The notes beneath the pieces were generated by a model. It had not been told where the DNA came from, did not search any database, and saw only the letters and a program-made list of their open reading frames with translations. From assembly GCF_001583435.1 (NCBI RefSeq), contig NZ_CP013251.1:559501-623500 (forward strand): a stretch of 64,000 bases of DNA, read 5' to 3'. Below are positions 9,293-18,777 of this stretch, in pieces (the stretch's first letter is position 1; each line of letters begins with the position of its first letter). Origin of the DNA: Endozoicomonas montiporae CL-33. Its GTDB lineage: Bacteria > Pseudomonadota > Gammaproteobacteria > Pseudomonadales > Endozoicomonadaceae. The position numbers and the translations under genes are program-made.

Positions 9293-9874
9293 ATGAAAAA
9301 ATTCTGGGCATTCCTGCTGTTAATTCTGTTGCTATTAATGCTGTTGCTATTAATGCTGTTGCCACAAAAAAATCCTCGTATTCGATTGCAGTCTCAAGCT
9401 TTCATCAATCAACCTGTTTTACAGGTGTGGGAAAAGCTGTCTGACTTATCCCAATTACAGAGCTATCTGCTGTTTGTTGACGACAGTGAAGTCACAAAGC
9501 TTCAGAAAAAAGGCGAGGGAACGCAGCGCACGATCTACCTGAAAAACAAACATAACGTACAGGAAGAGGTGATAGAGTGGGATCAGGGGCAAGGGTTTGT
9601 TCTTCGGCTCCACAAACCGTCATTTTTTCTCCCGTTCCACGATGTGGAAACCCGTTATCGTATCGAATCAGACGATGAAGCAGGGCTTCGCACTGATTTG
9701 GCGGTCACGTTGACGGTTCGTCCCCGTTTTGGGCTGCTGGGGCGCTGGCTGCTGGCACCCTTCATGACAACCCGTTTTCAGCGTTTGCTGGACGATCTGG
9801 CTGACGGGTTGAAATATTATTGTGAAACCGGTCTGCCGGTGACAGAACAGACAGTCACCACTTTTCGACAGTAA
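9293..9874 (+). CDS. Membrane-anchored SRPBCC (START-like) family protein
   Basis: 193 aa. Residues 1-24 are a short positive start (MKK) and a very hydrophobic Leu-rich helix, most likely an uncleaved anchor. The rest (about 28-175) has the SRPBCC pattern: an N-terminal strand, [21 protein letters not shown], alternating strands, and a long C-terminal amphipathic helix ([15 protein letters not shown]). Such folds bind hydrophobic ligands; no ligand can be assigned. The Leu-rich helix is encoded by a 15-bp unit repeated in tandem (bases ~9326-9360), so its length may vary between strains. It precedes miaA in the same direction with a 100-bp gap. Confidence 0.6.
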   Translation: MKKFWAFLLLILLLLMLLLLMLLPQKNPRIRLQSQAFINQPVLQVWEKLSDLSQLQSYLLFVDDSEVTKLQKKGEGTQRTIYLKNKHNVQEEVIEWDQGQGFVLRLHKPSFFLPFHDVETRYRIESDDEAGLRTDLAVTLTVRPRFGLLGRWLLAPFMTTRFQRLLDDLADGLKYYCETGLPVTEQTVTTFRQ

Positions 9875-9974
9875 CCGGGAACCTCCGGGGCTGCTATCGG
9901 TCAAAGCCACAACTGCCGTTAAGATCGGCTTTCGGTTAAACTCTGGTACCTTTGCATCCGGGCTTAACAAACTC

Positions 9975-10934
9975 ATGGCGACCGATACTTTAAACCCGAC
10001 TGAACTGCCCCCGGTGATTTGCCTGATGGGGCCCACGGCGTCCGGCAAAACGGATCTGGCGATACGCTTATCCGAGGTACTTCCCTGTGAGTTGATCAGT
10101 GTGGATTCTGCACTGGTTTACAAAGGAATGAATATTGGTACGGCGAAGCCTACAGCGGAAGAACTGGCACGAGCCCCGCACCGCCTGATTGATATCAAAG
10201 ACCCGTCTGAACCCTACTCGGCAGCAATGTTTCGTGAAGATGCCCTGCGTGAAATGGCCGAGATCACGGCTCGTGGGAAAATCCCGCTTCTGGTGGGGGG
10301 AACCATGCTGTATTTCAAAATACTGCGTGACGGTATTGCGGAACTGCCTTCTGCTGATCCTCAGGTACGTGAACGTATTTTGCGTGAAGCTGAAGAATCT
10401 GGCTGGCCAGAACTGCACAAACGTCTGGAGAGTGTTGATCCCGAAACGGCAGAGCGACTCAAGCCTCGTGATGCTCAGCGTATTCAACGCGCACTAGAGG
10501 TGTTTGAAACCACTGGTAAGCCTTTGTCGGTTTGGCATCAGGAGCAGAAAAATCAGCAGTTGCCTTATCGGCTGACCAATCTCGCTATTGCTCCAAAAGA
10601 GCGTTCAGTGTTGCATGAGCGCATAAAGATGCGTTTTGAACAGATGATTGAAAGTGAGTTTGAAGCAGAGGTTCGTGGATTATACGCACGGGGCGATCTT
10701 GATCCGTCTCTGCCAGCCATTCGTGCGGTTGGGTATCGTCAGATGTGGAGTTATATTGAAGGCGAAACGGGCTTTGATGAAATGATCGAGCGGGGCATTA
10801 TTGCTACCCGGCAATTAGCCAAAAGACAGCTGACATGGCTGCGTGGCTGGTCGGATATTGACTGGCTCGACAGTTTATCTCCCTCTTTGTTGGATGATGC
10901 CTTGAAAGTGCTGAAAAGTGCCCGAATATATTAG
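9975..10934 (+). CDS. miaA: tRNA dimethylallyltransferase MiaA
   Basis: Transfers a dimethylallyl group to N6 of A37 in tRNAs reading UNN codons (i6A, precursor of ms2i6A). The P-loop [12 protein letters not shown] lies near residue 18. The family blocks [49 protein letters not shown] and [10 protein letters not shown] are all visible. The C-terminus ([16 protein letters not shown]) is complete. Length 319 aa is typical. It is followed by hfq as in most gammaproteobacteria. Confidence 0.96.
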   Translation: MATDTLNPTELPPVICLMGPTASGKTDLAIRLSEVLPCELISVDSALVYKGMNIGTAKPTAEELARAPHRLIDIKDPSEPYSAAMFREDALREMAEITARGKIPLLVGGTMLYFKILRDGIAELPSADPQVRERILREAEESGWPELHKRLESVDPETAERLKPRDAQRIQRALEVFETTGKPLSVWHQEQKNQQLPYRLTNLAIAPKERSVLHERIKMRFEQMIESEFEAEVRGLYARGDLDPSLPAIRAVGYRQMWSYIEGETGFDEMIERGIIATRQLAKRQLTWLRGWSDIDWLDSLSPSLLDDALKVLKSARIY

Positions 10935-11014
10935 ATAATTGTTTAATTCCTTGTTCGCACTGTTGGCGCAATTGGTTACAGAATGAACCGTTTGTGACGG
11001 ATTGGCACGTAAGA

Positions 11015-11036
11015 ACCTGCAATACTTTCTGCAGGT
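11015..11036 (+). terminator. Small hairpin between miaA and hfq
   Basis: ACCTGCA (11015-11021) and TGCAGGT (11030-11036) form a perfect 7-bp stem with an 8-nt loop. No T-run follows, so it may be a weak terminator or an mRNA-processing hairpin rather than a full stop. Confidence 0.35.
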
Positions 11037-11220
11037 CCGGTTTGAGTAGCTAGTATTACCTATTGAAGGCAGAGTGGGGCATCGCTTACTGTTGCTCAGC
11101 ATTTTTCTTGGCTGTACACAGATTGAACAATTAGTTACTGCCACTGCCGGTCAAGCGAATGGCTCACCTAAAAGTGAAACAAGGCTATTCAAAATCCGAG
11201 AATTAATAAGGAGTACAGAA

Positions 11221-11472
11221 ATGTCAAAAGGGCATTCTCTACAAGACCCTTACCTTAATGTGCTGCGTAAAGAGCGCGTGCCGGTTTCCATTTACCTGGT
11301 AAATGGTATCAAGCTCCAGGGGCAGATCGAGTCTTTCGATCAGTTCGTGATCCTTCTGAAGAACACTGTAAGCCAGATGGTTTATAAGCACGCTGTTTCT
11401 ACAGTAGTGCCGAGCCGTCCGGTTCGCCTGCCAATGCAAGGTTCTGATATGCCAGAGCACGAGCAGGAATAA
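11221..11472 (+). CDS. hfq: RNA chaperone Hfq
   Basis: Hexameric Sm-like protein that pairs small RNAs with mRNAs. The start is the ATG at 11221 ([13 protein letters not shown]), with AAGGAG 9-14 bp upstream. A longer in-frame opening from 11074 has no homology and is not used. Sm1 ([21 protein letters not shown]) and Sm2 ([14 protein letters not shown]) motifs are intact, including Gln8, the FDQFVILL strand and the KH of the proximal face. The disordered tail is short, giving 83 aa in total. It is followed by its own strong terminator. Confidence 0.97.
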   Translation: MSKGHSLQDPYLNVLRKERVPVSIYLVNGIKLQGQIESFDQFVILLKNTVSQMVYKHAVSTVVPSRPVRLPMQGSDMPEHEQE

Positions 11473-11551
11473 TTGACCTCAGGCATCAGCTTTTTTGTCC
11501 CTCTGGTTTTTTCAGGGGGGATGAACGAGTTTGAGGTACAAGCTGCTTCCT

Positions 11552-11584
11552 ACACCAAAAGGCGCCTAGTGCGCCTTTTGGTGT
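11552..11584. terminator. Strong hairpin terminator after hfq
   Basis: A 14-bp perfect stem (ACACCAAAAGGCGC at 11552-11565 with GCGCCTTTTGGTGT at 11571-11584) and a 5-nt loop. The A-run and T-run sit inside the stem, so it could work in both directions. It separates hfq from hflX, which implies a separate promoter for hflX. Confidence 0.8.
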
Positions 11585-11687
11585 TTCTGTATCCGGGAAA
11601 AAATGCCAGCTGGGTATCCCAGGTGGTTGAAAGCCATCATTGATATTACTATGCACACTGGATTAACCCTCTCTCAGGAGTATTTCA

Positions 11688-12977
11688 TTGTTTTTTGAAC
11701 GCCATGAAGGTGGTGAAAATGCAATTCTTGTCCATCTGGATATGACCGATGACAAGGAGCGCGAAGACCCTCACGAATTCAGGGAGCTGGCCCGTTCTGC
11801 CGGAATTAGCGAAATTGATTTTGTCACGGTCAGCAGTAATAAACCTTCGCCACGTTATTTTATCGGGCAGGGAAAAGTAGAAGAAATCCAGCAGCTGGTG
11901 AAGCTGCACGAAGCCGACGTGGTGCTGTTCAACCACGCACTCTCACCCAGTCAGGAACGTAACCTTGAAAAAGAATTCGAGTGCAAGGTCGTTGACCGCA
12001 CCGGCCTGATTCTGGACATCTTTGCCCAGCGGGCGCGCACCTTTGAAGGTAAACTGCAGGTCGAACTGGCTCAGCTGCAACATCTGAGTACCCGTCTGGT
12101 ACGTGGCTGGACTCACCTTGAGCGTCAGAAAGGCGGTATTGGTCTGCGGGGACCGGGTGAAACCCAGCTGGAAACGGACCGCCGTTTACTGCGGGTTCGA
12201 ATTAAAAGTATTACCAAGCGGCTGGATAAAGTTCGCAAACAACGTGACCAGGGACGCCGATACCGCAAACGCGCCGAAGTACCGCTGGTTTCTCTGGTGG
12301 GTTATACCAATGCCGGTAAGTCCACACTGTTCAACGCGCTCACCGAATCCGACGTGTATGCTCAGGATCAGCTGTTTGCCACGCTGGACCCAACCCTGCG
12401 TCGTCTTGATCTGCCCGATGTGGGTGAATCCGTGTTGGCGGATACGGTAGGTTTTATCCGTCATCTGCCGCATAAGCTGGTAGAAGCTTTCAGGGCAACG
12501 TTGGAAGAAACCGCTCAGGCAGACCTGCTTTTACACGTTATTGACGCACATGACCCTGAAAGGCTTGATAATATCAAACAAGTGCATGACGTTCTGGAAG
12601 AGATTAAGGCCGACGAAGTACCAAGGCTTCAGGTTTACAACAAGATTGATCTGTTGGAAAACGTAGAGCCGAAAATCCAGCGTGATGATCAGGGTAAGCC
12701 GGTCAGGGTGTGGGTTTCAGCCATGCAGGGCGAAGGTCTGGAACTGGTGCTTCAGGCGGTAGCCGAACTGCTGGGTGAGGATCTGGTGCAGGGAACACTT
12801 CGTTTAGAACCCGCTCAGGGCAAAGTCAGGTCTCGACTTTATCAGCTGGGTGCGATTCAATCAGAAGAGTATGCCGAGACGGGGGAACTGCTGTTGGACA
12901 TTCGTTTACCGCGACATGATTTCGACAGGATTTCCAAACAGGAAGGATTGCAAAAGAGCTGTCTTGTAGAACGTTAA
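11688..12977 (+). CDS. hflX: Ribosome-associated GTPase HflX
   Basis: GTPase that binds the 50S subunit and splits or rescues stalled ribosomes. The start is a TTG at 11688, with AGGAG at 11676-11680 and the normal first residues (FFERHEGGENAILVHLDM). No ATG fits. The N-terminal HflX domain carries the glycine-rich block GLRGPGETQLETDRRLLR. The G domain has G1 GYTNAGKST (from residue 205), the DTVGFIRHLPH switch and NKIDLL. Length 429 aa is typical. It lies upstream of hflK-hflC but with a 358-bp gap. Confidence 0.95.
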   Translation: MFFERHEGGENAILVHLDMTDDKEREDPHEFRELARSAGISEIDFVTVSSNKPSPRYFIGQGKVEEIQQLVKLHEADVVLFNHALSPSQERNLEKEFECKVVDRTGLILDIFAQRARTFEGKLQVELAQLQHLSTRLVRGWTHLERQKGGIGLRGPGETQLETDRRLLRVRIKSITKRLDKVRKQRDQGRRYRKRAEVPLVSLVGYTNAGKSTLFNALTESDVYAQDQLFATLDPTLRRLDLPDVGESVLADTVGFIRHLPHKLVEAFRATLEETAQADLLLHVIDAHDPERLDNIKQVHDVLEEIKADEVPRLQVYNKIDLLENVEPKIQRDDQGKPVRVWVSAMQGEGLELVLQAVAELLGEDLVQGTLRLEPAQGKVRSRLYQLGAIQSEEYAETGELLLDIRLPRHDFDRISKQEGLQKSCLVER

Positions 12978-13335
12978 GTGTTCAGATTGTGTAAATTGGG
13001 ATCAATATCTTGATCTGAGTAGTGGACAATACCGATTCGGCTTGCGCTTTTTGCCACACAAATTCTACAATCTGGCTCAGAACGATAAACAGCCATGGGC
13101 AAAGAGAAGCTACTTTTTCTCACAGGTGTTGCTATCCGTGATGATGCAGGTAGTCGAACTCAGGGTGGATAGCTCCAACCTTATAACTTATTGCACGCTG
13201 AATGACCGTTCTTTGATTTGTGAAAAATGGATGCTGGTCGCTTGTTCAAATGGTCTGGCAGACTGGTTTCTCACATAACAGGGTGGTTTCAACAGACGTT
13301 GCAGCCGATTAGATACTGACTCTACGGAGACATAT
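12978..13335 (+). other. Intergenic region hflX-hflK
   Basis: 358 bp. It includes a short palindrome (GATCAA-TATC-TTGATC near 13000) without a T-run and a possible 78-codon frame at 13042-13278 that lacks a good ribosome site or recognisable protein features. Probably the hflK promoter and leader; nothing firm can be assigned. Confidence 0.35.
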
Positions 13336-14529
13336 ATGGCCTGGAACGAGCCGGGTGGAAACAACCAGGATCCTTGGGGTGGTGGTAACAAAGGGAAAAA
13401 TCAGGGACCACCTGATTTGGACGATGCATTACGAAAGCTTCAGGATAAATTGAACTCCCTTTTTGGTGGTGGCAAAAGTGGCGGCAAAAGTGGAGGCAAC
13501 TCCGGAGGGGGTAACTCTGCTTCTTCGGGTTCTTCTTCAGGGATGTTTGTCGGTGTTCTGATTCTGGCCGCCGTGGCCTATATCTGGAACGCTGTCTATA
13601 CCGTTGACGAGAAAGAGCGTGCTGTTATTTTGCGCTTTGGTCAATTTCATCAGACTGTTGAGCCGGGTCTGCATATTTACTTCCCGCCTTTTGAAACCAA
13701 GTATCAGGAAAAAGTCACTGAGCTGCGTACCTACAATCTGCGTCAGCAGATGCTGACAGAAGATGAAAACATTGTTGAAGTGTCCATGTCGGTTCAGTAC
13801 AACATTGGTGATGTTAAGTCTTATGTGCTTAATGTAGCCAAACCCCTGATCAGTCTGGAAGAGGCTTCCCAAAGTGCGTTACGTCACGTAGTAGGTAGCT
13901 CCGAGATGTACCAGGTGCTGACCGAAGGCCGTGAAACCATGGGTGTGGAAGTTCGCAAGCGATTGCAGGACTATCAGGACGCTTACGGCACAGGTTTGAA
14001 GGTTAACAAAGTTAACATCGAGAGCGCCCAGCCGCCTAAAGAAGTTCAGGCTGCTTTTGACGATGTAATCCGTGCCCGTGAGGATGAGCAACGCGCGAAA
14101 AACCGTGCAGACGCTTATGCCAACAAGGTGGTTCCGGAAGCACGTGGTCAGGCTCAGCGTGAACTTGAAGAAGCCAATGCTTACCGTGACGAACTGGTGG
14201 CCAGGGCCGAAGGTGAGGCGGATCGTTTCCTGAAGCTGTTAAGCGAATACCGTCGTGAGCCCAATGTAACCCGTGAACGTCTGTATCTGGAAACCATGGA
14301 AAGTGTTCTTGGTACAACCAGCAAAGTACTGGTGGATGTTGAAGGTGGTAACAACATGATGTACCTGCCACTGGATCGTCTGAATCAGCCCAGACAGGCG
14401 GGTCAAAGCACCGATGGTTCATCGGGTCTTTCACAACAGGATTTATCGAACATCGCTAATCAGGTGACCGAGGAGTTAAACAGGCGAGTGAGTAGTGCGC
14501 GAAGCAGCACCGGGAGGACTACACGATGA
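13336..14529 (+). CDS. hflK: FtsH protease modulator HflK
   Basis: Inner-membrane SPFH/band-7 protein that forms the HflKC cage around FtsH and limits its access to membrane substrates. The first ~68 residues are Gly/Asn/Ser-rich and cytoplasmic, then one transmembrane helix (about 70-90, GMFVGVLILAAVAYIWNAVY). The SPFH domain starts at VDEKERAVILRFGQF and a long charged helix covers about 240-300. A Gln/Ser-rich tail ends the 397-aa protein. The stop overlaps the hflC start by 4 bp (ATGA). Confidence 0.95.
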   Translation: MAWNEPGGNNQDPWGGGNKGKNQGPPDLDDALRKLQDKLNSLFGGGKSGGKSGGNSGGGNSASSGSSSGMFVGVLILAAVAYIWNAVYTVDEKERAVILRFGQFHQTVEPGLHIYFPPFETKYQEKVTELRTYNLRQQMLTEDENIVEVSMSVQYNIGDVKSYVLNVAKPLISLEEASQSALRHVVGSSEMYQVLTEGRETMGVEVRKRLQDYQDAYGTGLKVNKVNIESAQPPKEVQAAFDDVIRAREDEQRAKNRADAYANKVVPEARGQAQRELEEANAYRDELVARAEGEADRFLKLLSEYRREPNVTRERLYLETMESVLGTTSKVLVDVEGGNNMMYLPLDRLNQPRQAGQSTDGSSGLSQQDLSNIANQVTEELNRRVSSARSSTGRTTR

Positions 14530-15398
14530 GTCAGAAGGGTTTTAGTGCTCTGTTGATAGGTCTGGTGGCTCTGATCGTTGCCTGGAGCAGTCTGTTTGTG
14601 ATCAGCGAGCGTGAGCGTGCCGTTCAGCTGCGTTTTGGTCAGCTGGTTAAAGACGATATTCAACCTGGCCTGCACATCAAAATACCGTTTGTTGATAATG
14701 TCCGGGTATTTGATGCCCGGTTGCAGAATCTGGAAGTGCCATCCGAGCGTTTCCTGACTCTGGAGCAGAAAGCCGTTATCGTAGACTCGTACATCAAGTG
14801 GCGTATTGACGACGTAAGTCGTTTCTATCGTGCGACTGCCGGTGATTTGTTCCGGGCTAATACCCTGCTGTCCCAGCGTGCGGAATCCCGTATGCGGAAC
14901 AAATTTGGTGCTTTGACTCTGAACGAAGTAGTGTCCGGCCAGCGTGACCGTCTGATGAACGAGATTACCAATGAGCTGAATTCGGTGGCTCGTGATGAAC
15001 TGGGTGTGACGGTTATTGATGTTCGGGTCAAGAAAATCGACCTGCCACCTCAGGTAAGTGACTCGGTTTATGAGCGTATGTCATCCGAGCGTGACAAAGA
15101 AGCTCAGGAGTATCGCTCCAAAGGTCTGGAAATGGCGGAAGGTATTCGCGCGAATGCCGACCGTGAACAGCGGGTTATCATGGCGAACGCTTACCGTGAT
15201 GCGGAAATGATTCGTGGTGATGGTGATGCGAAAGCGGCGGAAATCTACGCCAAGGCGTTCCGTCAGGACCCTGAGTTCTACGCCTTTACCCGAAGCCTTG
15301 AAGCTTATCGTAAGTCCTTTAACAGCACTGGCGACATCATGTTGCTGGAGCCTGACAGTGACTTCTTTAACTACCTGAACAATAAATCAGGCAAATAA
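14526..15398 (+). CDS. hflC: FtsH protease modulator HflC
   Basis: Partner of HflK in the membrane HflKC complex. An N-terminal signal anchor (residues ~6-24, ALLIGLVALIVAWSSLFVI) is followed directly by the band-7 domain (ISERERAVQLRFGQL) and the long helix with repeated Ala/Glu (EYRSKGLEMAEGIRANADRE). 290 aa. Coupled to hflK by a 4-bp overlap. Confidence 0.95.
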   Translation: MSQKGFSALLIGLVALIVAWSSLFVISERERAVQLRFGQLVKDDIQPGLHIKIPFVDNVRVFDARLQNLEVPSERFLTLEQKAVIVDSYIKWRIDDVSRFYRATAGDLFRANTLLSQRAESRMRNKFGALTLNEVVSGQRDRLMNEITNELNSVARDELGVTVIDVRVKKIDLPPQVSDSVYERMSSERDKEAQEYRSKGLEMAEGIRANADREQRVIMANAYRDAEMIRGDGDAKAAEIYAKAFRQDPEFYAFTRSLEAYRKSFNSTGDIMLLEPDSDFFNYLNNKSGK

Positions 15399-15472
15399 GG
15401 TTGGTCTTGCCACTTTTTGATTGCAGAAGGACATTCTGCTGATGAAAGTGGCATTTAACCGATAATTTATCG

Positions 15473-15540
15473 ACCACCGGCAGTGAAACCTTCCGCTGCC
15501 GGTGGTAAGATAGCGCAAACCGGGTTCCGCCCGGTTTTTT
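15473..15540 (+). terminator. Double hairpin terminator after hflC
   Basis: A first 11-bp stem (ACCACCGGCAG at 15473-15483 with CTGCCGGTGGT at 15496-15506) is followed by a classic terminator: AAACCGGG (15517) TTCCG CCCGGTTTTTT (ending 15540). The DUF2065 start codon is only 18 bp further on, so that gene must be read by read-through or by a promoter inside this segment. Confidence 0.75.
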
Positions 15541-15558
15541 CGTGTATGAGGTTTATAC

Positions 15559-15750
15559 GTGGAATTTGGCAAGCAATTACTGGTTGCAATCAGCCTGATG
15601 CTGGTGCTGGAGGGCATACTTCCTTTCCTCTACCCTCAGCGCTGGCGCAATCTGGTGGCAAAGCTCTCTGAGATTGATGATCGTCAGCTGCGAATAGCGG
15701 GGCTGGTCAGCATGATAGTCGGTGTCATTATGCTGAATATCGTTATTTAA
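15559..15750 (+). CDS. DUF2065 small membrane protein (YjeT type)
   Basis: 63 aa starting at GTG 15559. Two hydrophobic helices: about 7-24 (LLVAISLMLVLEGILPFLY) and 43-62 (LRIAGLVSMIVGVIMLNIVI), separated by a basic turn (PQRWRNLVAKL). This matches the YjeT/DUF2065 family, which is regularly found just after hflC. Function unknown. Confidence 0.85.
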   Translation: MEFGKQLLVAISLMLVLEGILPFLYPQRWRNLVAKLSEIDDRQLRIAGLVSMIVGVIMLNIVI

Positions 15751-15939
15751 ACAGCCAGCAAAGCGAGGCTGAGAGTAACCTTCGTTATACGAAGAAGCGC
15801 CCGTGATTAGGTGAATGGAGAGTAATGCTTTAGTTCGAAATAGTCTGTTCCGCTTTTAGACATTGTCCTTAAATAATTTGTGACTCAAAACCGATTATTT
15901 ACGAACACTGCCTGAAATAAGCTAACAAGAGAGGCTGTT

Positions 15940-17127
15940 ATGACCGTCGCCGATCGCTGGCTGTTGCCGGATGGGATTGAAGAAATTTTGCCACCCCGCG
16001 CACGCAGGGCAGAAGCTCTGCGCCGGGAAATGCTGGATTTGTTTGATTGTTGGGGTTACGACCTCGTCATTCCTCCGCATCTGGAGTTTCTTGAATCCCT
16101 GACTGCTGGTGTTGGTCATGACCTCGAGTTGCAGATTTTCAAGGTGACAGACCTGATGACCGGTCGTACTATGGGGCTTCGGGCTGATACCACGCCTGCG
16201 GTAGCTCGCATAGATGCGCATAATCTGACGGACGAAGGCCCGGTGAGACTCTGCTATGAAGGCAGTGTGTTTCACGCACAGCCCGCCTCGTTGGGAGCAT
16301 CCCGCTCGCCCATTCAGTTAGGCGCAGAGCTTTACGGTCATGCAGGACCTGAAAGTGATATCGAAGTGATTTCACTGATGCTGGAAACGCTCAGCGTTGT
16401 AGGCATAGACTCCCCCAATCTGGATCTTGGTCATGTGCAGATATATCGCGCACTGGTGGCCAGTGCCGGGTTGGATAGGGATCAGGAACAGCTTCTGTTT
16501 GATGCATTGCAACGCAAGGCGACCTGTGAAGTCGAGGAACTGTTGGCTGGCTGGCATGTTGATGCTGATCATCTTGGACTTGATATTGTGTCAATGTTCA
16601 AGGCTTTAGCTAGCCTTTCAGGCAAAGTGGATGTCATCGCAAAAGCCAGAGATGTTCTGGTAAATGCACCTCTGGAAGTGTTTGCCGCACTGGATGCGCT
16701 GGAAAATATTGCACAAGCTATTACCCGACAGTATCCGAAGGTCAATCTGTACCTGGATCTGGGTGAATTGCGTGGTTACAACTACCACAACGGGGTGGTA
16801 TTTGCTGCTTATGTTTCCGGGCATGGACAGGCGATTGCCAAGGGCGGTCGTTACGATGGCGTGGGCAGGGCGTTTGGCCGTGCCCGTCCGGCGACCGGTT
16901 TCAGTACAGACCTGAAAGCGCTGCTGGATTTTAAACCGTGCGATGTTGAAGCACGAACCGTTATTTTTGCACCGGCTGATGTGGATTCTGCGATTGTGCG
17001 GACACTGCGCCAGCAAGGCCTGCGGGTAATCATTGAATTACCGGGGCAAAAGACAGACGCGGTAAGCTCGGGCTGCAACCAGCAGCTGGCGTACCGTGAC
17101 GGAGACTGGCAGGTCGAGGCTTTATAG
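15940..17127 (+). CDS. hisZ: ATP phosphoribosyltransferase regulatory subunit HisZ
   Basis: Histidyl-tRNA-synthetase paralogue that lacks tRNA charging and activates the short form of HisG in the first step of histidine synthesis. HisRS-like motif 2 and the histidine-binding elements are recognisable (RADTTPAVARIDA, GAELYGH, LYLDLGELRGYNYHNGVVF, AKGGRYDGVGRAFGRARPA). 395 aa, shorter than HisRS because the anticodon-binding domain is missing. The position between hflC and purA is the usual Pseudomonas/Oceanospirillales one. Confidence 0.93.
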   Translation: MTVADRWLLPDGIEEILPPRARRAEALRREMLDLFDCWGYDLVIPPHLEFLESLTAGVGHDLELQIFKVTDLMTGRTMGLRADTTPAVARIDAHNLTDEGPVRLCYEGSVFHAQPASLGASRSPIQLGAELYGHAGPESDIEVISLMLETLSVVGIDSPNLDLGHVQIYRALVASAGLDRDQEQLLFDALQRKATCEVEELLAGWHVDADHLGLDIVSMFKALASLSGKVDVIAKARDVLVNAPLEVFAALDALENIAQAITRQYPKVNLYLDLGELRGYNYHNGVVFAAYVSGHGQAIAKGGRYDGVGRAFGRARPATGFSTDLKALLDFKPCDVEARTVIFAPADVDSAIVRTLRQQGLRVIIELPGQKTDAVSSGCNQQLAYRDGDWQVEAL

Positions 17128-17203
17128 CAGACCGCAGTCACTAATTGCTGTATGCAGTCAACACTTGTCGTGCGACCGGTGTGATTGCTTTGTTATGAAT
17201 TAA

Positions 17204-18508
<1,305 letters not shown>

Positions 18509-18523
18509 TATTCAGATGTGAGC

Positions 18524-18555
18524 TGCACTGTCTGCCTTATCTGGCGGACAGTGCA
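18524..18555 (+). terminator. Hairpin after purA
   Basis: TGCACTGTC pairs with GACAGTGCA around an inner TGCC...GGCG stem. No long T-run. Its core (TGCCTTATCTGGC) recurs in the hairpin after the next gene, at 21052-21092. Confidence 0.5.
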
Positions 18556-18777
18556 ATATATTCGACACTTCTCGTTTTTCTTCTCCCTGAAACTCTCCAT
18601 TAAACCTTTCCTGCTTCTTCGATTTTAGTGCGCCCGGTCACATCTGATTGAACATAGAGCCTTTGGAAAAAGCCATTTTTGCTTTTTAAGCAAAAATTAT
18701 TTGTTTATTTTGCTGTTTTTTACAACAGGCGCCCACTTTAGACTGCAGCACTCGTTTGATTGACGGAGTTGTACATC

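Noticed and set aside
13042..13278. A 78-codon frame between hflX and hflK
   Set aside because: No ribosome site, no recognisable protein features, in a region better explained as promoter and leader.
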